A stretch of 64,000 nt of DNA from Apus apus (GCF_020740795.1 NC_067283.1:43327659-43391658); one strand, 5' to 3'; shown: positions 37,059-51,139, numbered from the stretch's first letter. Notes: generated by a model not told the origin, from the sequence alone. A program made the numbers and translations.

Positions 37059-40000
37059 TTCCTACTTAAGTTCATTTACCAATGAAACAGTGCAACTTCT
37101 CTGGTGTAATCCTGATCTCATCCTAACTGCTGGTTGTAAATAAAAACTTATGCAATGTTTTCTTTTTACATAAAGCTACATCTGTCTTTTTTAACCTTAA
37201 AACTTATGCTGTAATATACAACTGGTCAACAACCTCCAAACATCTGCTACAGGTGAACACAGGAAGTCACTTGTAGGTATTGTGCTTGGTATCTGATAAA
37301 CTCCAAACCTGAGAATTTCTAGTCATTACTCCTGATAAATTATTTTCTACTGCAGGTTTGTTTGGGGTTTTTTTGTTTGGTTGGGTTTTTTTTTGTAAAA
37401 AATGTGATTTTAAAAACTTCTCTGTATGTGAAATAAAATAGTAAATGCTTAATTTTTTCAACCAGATTAATAAAAATAACTGATAGCTTTCCAGTCATGT
37501 TGAGCCCAGTTATTTATGTATACAACAAGAGTAAGAAATAATAACTTGTAACATCTTTGTGTTTATGAAGAAAATATTGAAAGCAATATTTAAAGTCAGT
37601 AAACATGTTTGGTTACAATTTTTTAAATTGTTTCTTCTTTTAAGATAAATTGTTCTTCTTTTGTTCTCTTTTAATAATAAATCATTAAGGCTCAATAAGG
37701 CAAAAGGAAATATTTGTTATTTGTATTGATTCTAGCTGGTAGAAAATAACAGTAGTAAGTAGTAATAGAGTGGAAAATACATCCTTGGAGTTTGACCTTT
37801 TTAGCATAAAGGTAATTTTTGTAAGGTACTGTCAAGATGCATAACTGCTTAAACTCAGTTCAAAAGTTGTGGGATTTTTTTTTTCTATTTTGTAGCCTTT
37901 GTCACTTGGCAAATTAATCCTTTTGAAGTTGTTGTTGTTTTTTTTTTAATTAGGGAGCACAGTGACAGAGAACCCAGTTATGTCTGTGATGCACTGTTTT
38001 CATTTACAAGAAATGTACACAAATTCCCGTGTCCCTGGAAAGAAGAAGAATCAAAGAGCACGAGGCAGGTTTTCTGCTTACAGTTTGCTCCTTTTCCTTT
38101 CTCTTGGTGACATACTACTATTGGTTCTCTTGCTCTGTGTGAATTTTTTTCCATTTGCTTGCTGGGTGCTAATGACGCACAGATACACACTGTCCTTCCA
38201 AACTATCCTCAACCTTTGCATTTGCATTCAACCCAAAGTGCTACCATTTATAGCACGTATCTTAGTTCCTACCCCAGTCTTGTCATTCTTGTCTGGATTT
38301 CAGCCAGTATTTTTTTCCTGTGTCAGTTATTGATAAGTAATGGCCAGTTTAGCATGATTAGATAATTCTGTTCTGCCCACTACTCTCAGCACTGCTCACA
38401 GAGCAAAGTCAGTGGCTACTCCCAGAGACAGCAATCTATAGGTCAAATTTATATGAAATATGCATTTATGTAATCTTGGTGTTCAAAGTGCTGCAGTATA
38501 TGGCAGAATGCATGCTGCATTTGTGTCTTTTTTTCCCCTCTGAATGAAAGCACACTATCACTTTTGAGGGAAAAGGTCTCTTTCTCCCACTGGTATTTCC
38601 TGTAGGACTTTTAGAGAGGGCTGGCTTTGGAATTGCTGCTTCCCACAGTAACAGAATGGTGCTGAACTGTTGCAGTGAGAGACAGAGACCCCTGGAGCAC
38701 AGCTCCTGCTGAGTTTTGCACTAAACAGAAGGAAAGGACCAGTGACCCTGCTGCTCACAGAGGCAGCCCTTTCCTTTTCTGGATGCTCTTGAGTCTCTTA
38801 GTTCCAGCTGTCCCACAGCTACTGTCTACAATGGCTGCCTCTGTGTTGGGCAGGGACTGCTCATGGAGTTCAGAGCTTGCCAAAGGTTGGAAAACCTGCT
38901 GTTCAGCATGGAAGTAATGGCTCCTGTGAATGGCAGAGTTGGTGCATCTGAGGTTGCAGAAACTCCAGTATTACAACTAATGCTATCTATGAGTGTTCAA
39001 GTATTTAACGAGACAGTCTCTGAAATGGAGTAAAAATCCTTTGGGGAGGAAAAGATTGTCAGTTTTTTTTCCTAATTCGTTATGGAAGAATTATTCTTTC
39101 AGTGTTACCACATCTGTGCCTCACGACAGCTAGCTGTCACTCACACCTCCAGGTATAAGCTCCTTGGTGAACAAGTTCTTCAGCTGAACTACCTAGATCC
39201 CAATAGGATGCCAGTGGCAGCTGCAGTGACACCTTTTCATTAAATCAAGCATATGGTTCTATGTGATGTAGGGGAGTTCTGCTATTTATCTAATTAGAAT
39301 CAAAACCAAATCCTAATGGCTACCTGCAAGACCCTGTGATGTCAGTAAAAGTTTTGCCATTGTACTTTTATACCAACTTCTTGACACATCATGACTTCCA
39401 TCTGCATGTGCACAGACCAAATCAACTAGAGCTCATAGCAAGCTTCTGGGATAATGCTCATAAAAAGTAAAATACTGGACCAAAATCTGATTTAAGTTAT
39501 GTTTCATACAAATTTAAGTCACTTAATTGTAATTAAATTTCTTTGCAGTTGCCCTGTTGCAACCAAATGCAGAGCTTTTGCCTCAAATGTCTTCCAGCTT
39601 CAGAAAATGTTCCGATCAGGAATCTTTCATTTATGTATTTTCTTTCATTTTTCTTGATATTGAAGTAATTTCACTAGCCTTTCTTTATCTTTGCTGCTGA
39701 ATATACATTTTATTACTAAATTTAGTCCTTCTCTTCACATGACCTATTTCTTTTGAGTCTTAATGCTGTTGCTTGGATACGCTTCTCTCTTCTAAGTGAG
39801 ACACTTGGTTTCTTCTTGCTTTTTTCTGTGCTTTGGGCAATACAAATGGATTGTTATTGAATATTTTTTCAGGTTTTAAAATGTATTTGGTTTGTCTGGC
39901 ACCTTGGTTTCAGCAGAACTTCTGTCTTTGATGGCAGATTTGTGGTTCTGTGTTTAGTATAACCTGTGTAACATGGAATAGCTTGCTATTCTTGCTTTTC

Positions 40001-42052
40001 TTTACAGTTACAAAAGTGACACCATTGTGCCAGGCTAAGGCAAATCACTACATAACTTATTAGAATACCAGTATTTACAGAAAAACAGGGAGACACTAAA
40101 TTTCTTTTTTGTATGTGTAGTGTAGCTGCAAGTTTAATGAACTCATATTTTTGTTTTAGTCGTGGGCTAGCAAAAGTATACAACAGGACACAACAGGAAT
40201 AAACTAAAGCATTTTAATTTGGACTGAAGTTTTGCTTAGACCATTTTGTAAAAGGTTTAGTAGACTAGAACAAGAAAATGGTGAAGGGTAGCAAAGTCTG
40301 TCAGAGGTAGAGAGTAGCTACCATGTGTGGTGAAGTTAAATAGGTTAGAATTCTTGGCCTAAAAGAGTGACAATGGAAAACAGCACAAGAAAAGTTCTTT
40401 AAGGGGATGGATGGTACAGAAAGGCAAACAAGAAGTAAGCATTCACATATTTTCACAGTATAAGAATTGGTGCATCCTATGAATTACATAACAGATTAAA
40501 AAAAACAAACAATAAAGCAACCAAAAAACCTGAAACCATCAAAACAGAAGGAAGTACTTTTTCATGTAACAGAAATAGTGGAGTGTGATGCTGTTGGAGA
40601 TGAAGAACCGGTAGTATAAAAAAGGGAGTGAAGATGGCAGGCAGATACAACCCCCATCTCAACCTTTTGGTCACTGGTTGTTGGAAGCTGAAAAAAATGT
40701 ACAACAGGAGGGTTCAGAGTGTGTTGCTGAAATGAGTTAAGTACTTGGACATTCGATTTATTAACATTACTAGATGTTACTTGTATTAAGACATTACCGT
40801 AGGCTGTGTGAAAGAAAATGAATGCATATGCTTGTTAACAATCAAAATATATAATGTATATACTATTACTATGTACTTGATAGGTAACTTAACTCCATAA
40901 AGAACTGTTGTTTTTTGAGGCTGATGCAGAACACTGCTCTCTCAAGAAAAAGAAAAAACTGCCCACCTAACTAGAGAAGCAAAAAGCTAAATAAGCTGCC
41001 TAAACATAGCTATCTACTACCATTCTAGTTGCTATGTGGTTTATCTCTCCTGTCCTCCAGTTGTTGCTTCAGAAAGCTGCAGATCTATTATCAGTCCTGG
41101 GTGTATCTGCCAGCCCTCTGCAGTCGTCTTTGATACTCAAGGGTGTGTCAAGTGGCACTAGATGATGCAAATGATTTCTGTGAGTGGCAGCAGAAAGGTC
41201 ACCTGGGGGGCCCTCACTGACACTCCTTCAGGAAACAAAAGTGTGGAGGAACCTCTCTGGGGAGCCAGTTCCTCACCTAGAAGTGTCAGAGCACTGATGT
41301 ACAGTCCCAAGGATACAGAAGTGTATACTTCAGTTACATGTGCTGAACTTAGTGGAGTCAATACAAATAAATCACATTAAAAAGTCATGTATGTGAGTTA
41401 TGCAAGGGCAGATTCCACACTGTATAGGGTACAGTACTGGATACATTACTCTGATTAAATTTTTACTTGATTTTTGTATCTAGTATAGAAGAAACTTTAA
41501 TAAAGGTCAGTTAAATGCTAATGTATTGTTTATTCTGGTCTTTTAAGGAACTATAATTTCTTTACCATTTTTGTCCTTATTTGGGTAAGTTCAGATGCTG
41601 TTGAAATTGTCCTGTACCAAATGCGTACATTTAAAATAGCAAATAAATGTATATGACTTTTGAAATTAAAAAAACCTAATTTGTGAACTAGCTTTATTAT
41701 CAACTACATCCCTCAGAGAGTTGAATAATCACACATTAGAAAATAAATTAACTATTAAATGCAACTACCCCATGGCACAGAAATAATAATGAAACAACCA
41801 TTGCAGATCTAGATAACAAAATCCAAGAAGATATTAATATCTATAATATTATGTAAAATCTCCATTGATAAAAAATGATTAAATATTATTACACAAATAA
41901 TATTACATCATACCATAAGAGGTCTGCATCTTTTAAATTGATGTTAAAAAATTTGGCAAACTTACCATGTTTTCTTATTATTTATCACACAGCAGTAGTT
42001 TGGTCATACAACAAAATTCCAGGGCTATATTGAGACCTCCTGAAAGACTCTT
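37059..42052. other. Intergenic, no gene recognised
   Basis: 5 kb of mostly AT-rich sequence between the two solo LTRs. A 123-codon open frame at 37962-38333 is hydrophobic in its middle part but resembles no known protein, and nothing around it looks like a gene. No RNA gene is seen. Confidence 0.7.
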
Positions 42053-42753
42053 GTCACCGTTTGACTCAGGTCTGACAACAATGCTCTTGATCCCCTTCCC
42101 CTCCCTCCCAGGTAGGGAAGGAGAGAGAAAAAGAGAGAGACTTGGCTGGATTGAAAACTAAACTACACAGCTTTAAGTAAACACTAATGATGTAAGAAAA
42201 TATATACAACTATATACAGATATGTTCAGATATGAGCAAAAGCCTCTCGCCTCCTCCCACCCCCAGCAACTCCCACCACAGCACTCCCCTGAGCTGGAAA
42301 CAGTTCTGAGAAATCCCGGAGCTGCTGCTGGTGAAAGCGGAAAGTGATGAGGGTCAGGAGAGCTCGAGCCTAAGGGTCGACAGTGATGGATGGACAGAGT
42401 CCTCCCCAGACATCGGCCATGGATGGAAGAGAAGGGAAGGAAAAACAGGAAGGAAGTTGTCCTCTGTGATCTCTGACCTTCCTCTGAGCTTACGTAGATA
42501 CATGGAATGGAATATCTCTGGCCAATTTTGCTGTCTAACTCAGCCTCCTATGGGAGGGTCACAGATCTCCCCGTTGTGTCTGAGCCGGCAGAGTGAAGGT
42601 GCGACCTTGAAGCCCCAGCAGTTAGAAAAACATTCCACTGTTATCAGTCTGAGTTGGAACACTCTGCTGCTAGTTAAAAGAAAGGTTACTGAAAGGAAAA
42701 AAAAAAAAAAAAGTAAAAGGAAGATTGGCTTAATCCTGGCTCAAACCAGGACA
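42053..42753 (-). mobile_element. Solo LTR of the same family, full-length (copy B, inverted)
   Basis: Read on the minus strand it starts TGTCCTGGTTTGAGCCAGGA at 42753 and ends CAAACGGTGAC(A) at 42053/42052, about 700 bp. The flanks, ACTCTT on the left and ACTATT on the right, are an imperfect target duplication (one mismatch). Most of the first 390 bp aligns closely with copy A; the further 300 bp, with TATATA-rich sequence at about 42188-42222, is absent from copy A. The pyrimidine tract is T-rich here (A run at about 42699-42714 on the plus strand), not C-rich. No viral genes. The open frame on the plus strand across it is a shadow. Confidence 0.85.
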
Positions 42754-45700
42754 ACTATTTAACTAAATGAGGCACAAATGTTCATTGCAGGCAAAATGCC
42801 ATTCACCTTTGAATCTTACTATCCTCTTGAAAAATGTCAGAAAGGAATATGTGTTTGCTTACTTTGTTAGTAATTAAGGAAAAAAATCCAATGTATCTGA
42901 TAACTCAGTATTTCTTCATATCGACAGCTGCCTAAGAAAGGGTTATGGAAAACCTAAGTATATTCACAACATCTTTCTTCTGGCTGGATGATATTGATAT
43001 CTATAGTCTTACAGCACAGTATGTCATTGTTGGTAAGAGGATGACTACCTTCAGTGTGAGGTATGGTAATTACATCATCTCATATTGCCAGTATTTATCC
43101 TAATCCTGCCATTTAGCAATCTCCCTACTTTTAATAATGTTACATGCCCAGAATCTTTTAGATGTGAGTGTTGCAAACCTAGGTTAGTGTGAGTTTCAAA
43201 CTTCACTGAATTGATAAATATCTGCAGCTGTGTACATTCTCAGAGGTTTCCAAGCACACAACTGCATTAAGCAGGAACAGGCCCAGAATAGCCTGTTCTA
43301 CCAATTGTTGCACAGGTCCACATTTCCAGGCACACAAAGATCCTAATTTCCAGCAGGTCCCATGTATCTGGCATGTCATAAACCATCTCTCTGAACACAC
43401 TTGTCAGATACTACTAAGGGCAGCTTTTCAGCCTGTACCACCAGCTCCTTTTAAGTGCTTGAGGGAACATCTTGCCTGTGTGTGTTACCTGTGCACTTAC
43501 ACCACTACTTGTGGACACCTGAAACCATCTCATTTAGTCTGGAGGTGAGATTTCAATTCAGACAAGCTGTCTTAGCTGGGACACTGAACTAGCCCTGCTT
43601 CTTACTTTTGTTGGTAGGCTTCCAGTTTCAGAGTGACAACATAAATAAGTGCTGACAGTCACCAGTATTTCCCAGCATTTCCAGAGTGCCCAGAAGAGCA
43701 GACAAGGTCTCTCACAGTTAAGTGAGAATCATAGATACTGTTGCAGGTGTATGTTTAATAAAGTAATGAATGATTTAATCCTCCCACATTTCAACATTAG
43801 CCTTCACTGTCTTGTCCCCTGCTGTAATACAGGGAACTCGTGCTATTAGTAACAGCACTGTGGCTTCTCTCAGTCTTCAGTCCCATGTGCCAGAAGCTCT
43901 GGCTGTCTCAAACAGTCAAGAAACGCGTACCTCTCTGCCTCCACTGCTGGTCCATGCAGTTGTGTGTGCCAGCCCAGGGGGGCTGCCTATGTTATATGAC
44001 CTCAGGGGCAGTGTGTTCATGCTGTGTAGTCCAATGTGGCCAGGGTGTGCACCTCTCATGCATGGCTCAGGAGCCTTTGTCCATAGTCATCCTGTAGAGC
44101 CTCCATCCACCCCAATACTGCAGTAATGTATGAAGCATTCTGTTCCCTGGAGTTACAGGGTATTAGTTGGGATACTGTGGGGCTCACTGTGACTCACATA
44201 CAGCTTTAAATACACCCACTCATCCCCATGCTGGACTAACTGAGATTGTCTGTACCCAAACACCTGTCACTCTCATTAAATCTGAAGGGAATAGAAACTC
44301 TGGGTTGTGTAACATAATACCAAAATACAATTTTATTTTTCCTGAAAAAGAAAGAAATCCCAAATGGAACTTGCATTCTGTGCTCTGTTTTCAGTGTAGG
44401 GCTTCAAACCCCCCAGGAAAAAGGTTTTTAAGGGCAATATTAATTTCTGATCTTTTCTTGACTTTCAGTTGACTTGACATTTGATATTAAGAATGGAGAA
44501 TCCTTTTTTAATTTAATGTTTTGCTTAGCTTATTTCACCATAGTACTAGCACAAAGGAGCAGTCCCTTCTGTAGATTGAAACGGGGCAAAATACTACACT
44601 TTTCTGCCATTCCATCTTGAAAACACTAGACTTCTGCTTCAAAATTAACTAAATGAGGAGAACAGAATAGGATTCTTTTTTCCTACCACATTGCATTTCT
44701 AATTGCTGATTGGAGTGGATTTTCACTAAAATAAAGACATTTTAAAATTAGTTTTGATACATCTGAGTGTTCTTCAAATCAGATTATAAAATTATACACC
44801 ACAGAAATGAAAGACAAATTCAATGTCCTTGATAAAATCAAGGTTTTCTGTTAGTCTTATAGTACTAAATTTTAAGTGGACCACTTAATATTAATGAATA
44901 TACTAGTCTCTAATTGGAATTTATAGAAAATTTATTTAAATTTACAAATATTATGCCTCTGATATTTCTGAATGTATTACTATAGCAGACAGGTCAGGTT
45001 AAACACTTTTTCAGTTTGACTCAGAGTGCCCTGTGTTCCCCTGAACTGACAGAATATACCATATATATTTATTACCACATGTTTTGAATGTTTTCTGACA
45101 GCAGTGGGACCCACGTGGATTCAGATGGGGACAAACTACCAGACTTTGCATTCAAGGAAGCAACTAGCTACCAGAAGTACATATTGAACCAGATTGGCAC
45201 ATGCAGTCTTTTAACAATAGCATATGCACACCTCCTTGTTCTGTTGGTACTTTGCCTGCCAGCCCTGTAGAAGACATCACAACAAAAGACTTTCAGCTTT
45301 AGTGATGCTTTGCATTATTCCACTGATTATTTCAAATGGTACTATTTTCATGACTTCGGTATTTTGTTCTTGGAGTTGTTGGTTTCTAAGGGGACAACTT
45401 CCATAATTTTGCAAAGTTCAGTGATCACATTTGTATTTTGGTCAAAAAATGAAGAGTGATTTATTCAAGGATTGCCATTTTAATTTCTGTTTTGGAGTCT
45501 TGGATCAGTATATATCTGTATGGATCAATTGGGGGTCATCTGAAAATGAAGGGGAAGCTGTGTTTCTGAGGATGTAAAAGTAGTATGTAAACTAGACTGA
45601 CATCAGTAATTATGAGAAGCTTGGGCCCTTAGAAATAGCAACTAACGGGGTTAGCAACTAACAGGGTATCTGTAGTTCAATGGTTTGGACTTGTTTTGTC

Positions 45701-48700
45701 ATTTTCCAAGCATTGGTGTGAGCAATCAAATGAACAGATGTACGTTCATACTAGGGCATAGTAAATAAATAAAGAAATTATATACAGACTTGCATATGTA
45801 TCCTACAACACAACAATGTATACTGCATGAAAGGAAAACAGATCTCAGAGTTTTTAGATTTAGAACTGTTGGAAGGCTGTCAAACCTATGATTGTTTTGC
45901 CAGCAGTATGTCAGTGCTACAGCCCTTGCCTCACTGGATAAGCCAGTGGATTTCCCTAGAGAAATAAATTTATGACAGTTTGAAGAATCAGCTAGGAAAA
46001 CTTAAACAACTCATCTTTTTATAATCAGAAGTTTAAAAGTTAGAGTAAAATAGACTGTATGAAGTAAAAATGTGGCATCTGCATTTTATCTAGATACTTT
46101 AATGAAGTTGTCTTTAAGAACACATGTACTTCATGAAGCACAATAAAACCCACTGTGTGCACGTCTGGTGTAATTTGGAATGGCTGATGGTATTCCTGCT
46201 CTCTCATTCTGGTTTGCCTTAAAGCCCCTAGCTGTGGTTGTCCAGCAGCTGAACATGAGCTGAATTCAGGCACAAGGAGTGAAAGACAACAGGAATAATT
46301 AACTTCTCCAGCCCTCCTACAGCCATTCCCATTCATAATTCAGAGCCCTCAGAGCAGGACTGTAAGGGGATTTATCACATCCTTATCTTCAGCGAGTCTT
46401 ACTTTGAAGGTAGTGGCTGGAAGGACTTTTACTGATTACAGAATTCCTGCACTTGCCTCTCCCAAACCTTGGTTCAGCTCTTTCTGCTATGATCATAATT
46501 TAGCAGCCTAGCTGAGAGTTAGCATCATCTTCCTTCAGTTGCAGAATCTGGGCAGAGGTATCATTAAAACAACTCTTTGAAAAACACAGTCTGCTGGAAG
46601 GCTGCATCAGATGGTGCAGTCAGGGACCTCTGGGAGGCACAGCCCCAGTCATAGCATCATGGCTATCAATGAATCCAGTCTCTGCACATTTTCTTAACAT
46701 GTTTTAATTTTGCTAATTTAATTAATTTGCTAGAAACAGCACAGTGCTGTTTCTAGCCACGGACTAACAAATAGACCAAGTATGTTCTGCCCAGGTGCAA
46801 TGAACTCTGGATCTTGATGACTTTTAATTCACTTCCCTTTGGTTAATGTATAAACTATAATTCACATCTTATGCAGATGTTTTACATTTTATCTGCCTCT
46901 TTTTGGGTAGTAATTTCAGAGTAGTTTCTCTTGCATCTTCCAGGCTTAGGCAGGCTGATCCTCTTTTTATGCTGCTTCCATTTTGTTTGGCAGGACAAGG
47001 TTTTCTGCTCTTTGATTAGCTAATTTGGGAATAGATACCTGAGCTAAAACTAGATATTTCTAATCAGCTAGACACTGTGTGAAATGGAAGAGACATGTCT
47101 TCCTTGTAACTTACATATTAAAATTGATCGGCTTCATTGTTCAGTGTTTATGACTCAAAGCTTCCACACTTTGATACCAACAATGTTTGGACTGTCTGAA
47201 AAATTCACAAACTTATGTGAAAATTCTGGGCAGGATGTAAAAATTGTGACACAAAAAAAGTATTATCCCTTCCATTTGCAGGAAGCTGAAAAAAATTTAG
47301 TAACATTTATTACACTGTTGGAAAGATCCTCTATAATGTGACCAAAACCACCACTGAGGATTCAGAAAATGTCACTATATCTTACTCTGATAAATATCTC
47401 AATTTAAATTTAATTACAAAAAATTTAATGTAATTACCCAGTTAGCCTTAAACTTTAGGTGTGCCATCATCCATTTTACACCCAAACCAATATGCCATTA
47501 GGTTGTGAATTGAAAGCATATTTTTACTTTTAATTGCTCCTTACTTTTATGATAACACCGTGTTCCAGTATGCCTCAAAACCAAGACAAAGGTAAATCTT
47601 AAGAGAGTGACTATTATTATGTGTGACTTCAGATAAGAGCCAATAGTATTCTCATTTCTGAGGCTATATAAAGTAGGGTTGTCATACCGTGCATATGTCT
47701 ATCACTAAATCACTAAAATAAAACCAAGCAAAACCAGCCAAAAAGGCATAGTTTTCTGTGGAGCTGATGAATTAGAATGATGGAGAAGAATGTGGTGAGC
47801 ACTAGAGCTGGTGCAAGTGTGGGGCAGAGCCTAAGAGCTGGCAATGAGGGCACAAGGAGAAGGAAATGGTAATAGTGGACTGGGAGTGTCACCCTTTTAG
47901 TAGCAATGAGGCCGGATGGGCTCAGCTAGCCACTGAACTATACCCAAAATATCAGCAGAGTTTAATCTAGGTTTAAAGAGAATTTAACTTCACAGTAGGT
48001 TAATGGCTTGTTAATTTTATTAAGTACTGGGCTAGTTATTAATTCAGGGAGAAGGTTAACCGCTAACTAAAAAATCCTCTGCTCTTGAAATGTCGATGGA
48101 TTCTTTTTTTTTTTTTTTTTTCTTTTCTTCTTCTTTCCCTGCTCATCCACTACACTCTGGCTACAGTCTGCATTGTGACTGGCAGAGACAGACTGTGAAA
48201 ATTATATAACCAGCTAACAGAATCACAAGACTGGACTACAGTAGCAAATGGTTACAAGCTTGGGATTTATATTTAGCTACAGTGATAGTGCAGTTTGCAA
48301 TTTAGGGTGGGCATACCTGATCCAGCCTTAAATTAGGTAATCCTGCTAATGGAAAATGTCTAGTCACTACAGCACTGTGCTTGGCACAAGGTAACTTACT
48401 TTTTGTAATCGTGCTCCGACTGTTCCCACTGTGCCAGCAGTGTATGTGTAATGCACATTACTCTGTAGACACATCCACCATCTACTTATGATTCCTATTT
48501 TCCTTTTGTGAGCATGGGATTATGTGCTAACCTTTACGCATGGTTAGCAAAATGCCAGCCTTTTAGAAATAAAGTCTAACAGTTAAGAATTCATTGCATA
48601 GCAAGAATGTGACACCTAGTGGATAGATGACATTGGGGAAATATGACAGTCCCATCAAGGAATATTGACATTCAATGACCCTCTGCAGTACAACAATTAA

Positions 48701-49364
48701 TTTGATACCAGAAAAGACATTGATCTTGAATGGCTTTATGCAGAGAGCCAAAGTAATTGGATAATGACAAGTCCCCACTGAAAGCTCAGAAGTGATGAAG
48801 GTGTCAGAGATTGTTTCAAAAGGATTTTTTGTAAACCACTGGCAGAATGAAGATGTCAGCCCCGGGGCTCCTAAAAGACAGAGACCAAAGCCTATGAAGA
48901 TATTGTGGCTAGTTAGGAGATACATTGGAAGTGGAGACTTGCAACATGCAAAACACAAGAATAAAGTGTGTCAAAAAAACCATCGTGTGTTAACCTCATG
49001 TCTGTTATTGCCACGTTTATCTCTTCAGGAAGTGAGAGTTTTCACAGTCAGAAATACTCAGTGCTGAATAACTATATGGTTAGGCCACTGGGAGCGGGAC
49101 AAGACTGAGACACATTTTAAGAAGTCTGACTGATACATTCTGCCCAAACTAGCTGATACAGACTGTGTCTGTCTGCTAGTCTCTACTGCAGTCTGTAGTG
49201 CATGAATTTCAAGTATTTACATATCTCCATTTTCTGGGGTGCCTGCTTCATTGGCTGTTGTAAGAGTCGAACAGAAGGTTGGTATTGTCTCAACATTGTC
49301 ATCAGTGACTAGAACCCAAAATCTGGACTAACATCTCAACATGAGTTTGCAGTGGCTTGCTGAA
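42754..49364. other. Intergenic, no gene recognised
   Basis: 6.6 kb with no supported gene. It contains an 18-base T run at 48104-48121 and a two-unit repeat of about 16 bp near 45638-45666. Overlapping open frames on both strands at 48.56-49.07 kb (131 and 91 codons) resemble nothing I can name; they could be decayed retroelement sequence next to the LTR-like piece that follows. Confidence 0.65.
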
Positions 49365-50014
49365 CTGGCTTGCAGATGCAGAAACCATGGAGAACAGACT
49401 GAGGTACGGATAGTGCCGGTGCCTGGTACAGGTCTATTCTACTGGACCAGCAAAGGGAAGAACTGCTGTCCAGGAAGATGGATCACACTTGCTGTGCCAA
49501 CACCGATGAAGCCTCAGTTGAACTTTCCTTATTATAATGTTATTATAAAACAAAAACACACCTCCTGGTAAGAAGCTACCCGCCTCCAAAGCTGGCCATG
49601 CCTCAGACGCTCCTCCCTGGGCATGCCTGGAAGCCTCATTCCAGACAGGTGGAGGTTGGCACATTTCCACAGGACAGAGGTGGAGTGGAGGTGGGTCTAA
49701 GGATGAGCAAGGTGTGCTACCCAGGATAAAAGATGGTTCCTTAGTAACTGAATTTTTAAGATCTTCCCCACCGAGAGATCACGATGATCAAAGAAGCAGC
49801 AGCAGAATGCCTTCTGGATTCGGGACCATATGGACGTGTTTGGACCTGTGGTGGTAGCTACTATCCTCTTTCCCCCCCTTTTTACCTCATCTTTCCTATT
49901 TTTCTTCCTTTCTATCACATGCTGCATTACGGGCAAGGCCAATAAAGTCATTGTGTGTAGATAACTTAACTCCCTGGGCTTGTTGCCATTTCATTTTTGC
50001 ACTTCGGGATCACA
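49365..50014 (+). mobile_element. Probable LTR-like fragment
   Basis: The right part has the layout of a retroviral LTR: a TATA-like GGATAAAAG at about 49725, a polyadenylation signal AATAAAGTCATTGTGTGT at about 49941, and an end in GGGATCACA at 50014. A 6-bp match GCTGAA occurs at 49359-49364 and 50015-50020 and may be a target duplication, but the left end does not begin with TG, so the left boundary is doubtful. No coding sequence is attached. It could be only an isolated promoter-like or terminator-like stretch. Confidence 0.42.
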
Positions 50015-50930
50015 GCTGAAACGAATCATCATGGCTCCACCAAGGAGTGGACCATGACAGCTATAAGTAACAGAAAAAAATCACCAGAAACTGGTATTTT
50101 TTTACTGGCTATGGAATACAAACCAAATTTTCCACAAATTTTAAATCCGTATGTATTTCCAAATACGGCGAAAAAAATGCATGTTGAATAATAACTATAT
50201 GCTAGAGGAAAGATGAAGCTTACCCTCTGGCAGTTGTTTTGTTCTGTATGGGGCCTATACGTTGGCTCTAAAAAATCCTCTCACACCAGGGGCTTTTTTC
50301 TGCCGTCAGTCCCCAGTTCCAACGGATAAGCCACAATGAAGCTGCCTTGCAGCCAGCGGGTTTACACAGGTCTCAGCTGGTAAGCTGTTATAAACTAGCT
50401 CTTGGTAGCTCAGAGCCACTTGCTGTAAGGCAACGTGGTGTGTGCCGACGTGGCATAAACCACAGAGGCAAACTGTGCAGCTCCCAGCTGGCACCTTCCA
50501 AACAGTGAGGAGCAGCTTCTGTAATCGCTCTAGATCTCTATGCACGGCTCACATCTGCGGGTCTGCCTAACCTGCAAGAAACGCTGAAGGCCCCACTGTT
50601 GCCCAGAACACCAAATATTGGGAGGACATGGTTTAAGAGAGCTACCACAGGCCCAGCAGGGCCGTGTGGTTTGCTAGGCAGCCTCTGCATCTGCCATCCC
50701 TACTCACTTTGCCCTTCTCAGCTACAAATGTGGGACTATATTCTCTTTGAAAATCTTGGCATCCAAACGCAAAAGCACCTCCTTTTGCCTGCAGGACACA
50801 GCGCTTAGGCATAAAACCAACCCAGCTGACGTGCAGGGACTTCAGCTCAAGCTCTAGAAGGAGAACTGGCCCGACAGGAGACAGCACCGGAAGGGAAAGG
50901 TGCAAAGAAGCCCCCAAACAAACAGAAGAA
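50015..50930. other. Intergenic flank of the ANO10 CpG island
   Basis: About 0.9 kb of moderate GC content leading into the CpG island. I see no gene or repeat that I can name. Confidence 0.7.
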
Positions 50931-51033
50931 TACGCAGAGGGAGCTCACGACCCAGCACGGACCCAAGGCCTCCCGGGCGCCTCACGCCTCCCCCGCCTCA
51001 GGCCTCCCGCGCTCTTCCCGCGGGCTGGCGGAC

Positions 51034-51135
51034 GGGGCGGGGCAGCGCCGCCTCCGGCCAATGGGAGACGAGACCCGGCGGCGGGGGCGGGGCTGGGGGC
51101 GGGACTACGCGCGGGGGCGTGGCCAGGCGTGGCCT
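51034..51135 (+). promoter_or_regulatory. ANO10: ANO10 core promoter elements (GC boxes and CCAAT)
   Basis: A TATA-less promoter layout. GC box GGGGCGGGGC at 51034-51043, CCAAT at 51058-51062 (in GGCCAATGGG), two more GC boxes at 51083-51092 and 51095-51103, and KLF-like GGGGGCGTGG at about 51113-51122. The spacing to the exon 1 donor at 51255 suits transcription start sites between about 51.1 and 51.2 kb. The start site itself is inferred. Confidence 0.7.
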
Positions 51136-51139
51136 GTGG

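Noticed and set aside
37962-38333. 123-codon plus-strand frame with a hydrophobic middle
   Set aside because: No family resemblance, no neighbouring exons, and the hydrophobicity follows from T-rich sequence.
42331-42762. 143-codon plus-strand frame
   Set aside because: It lies almost wholly within the inverted solo LTR (copy B), read on the opposite strand, and ends in a lysine run from the A tract.
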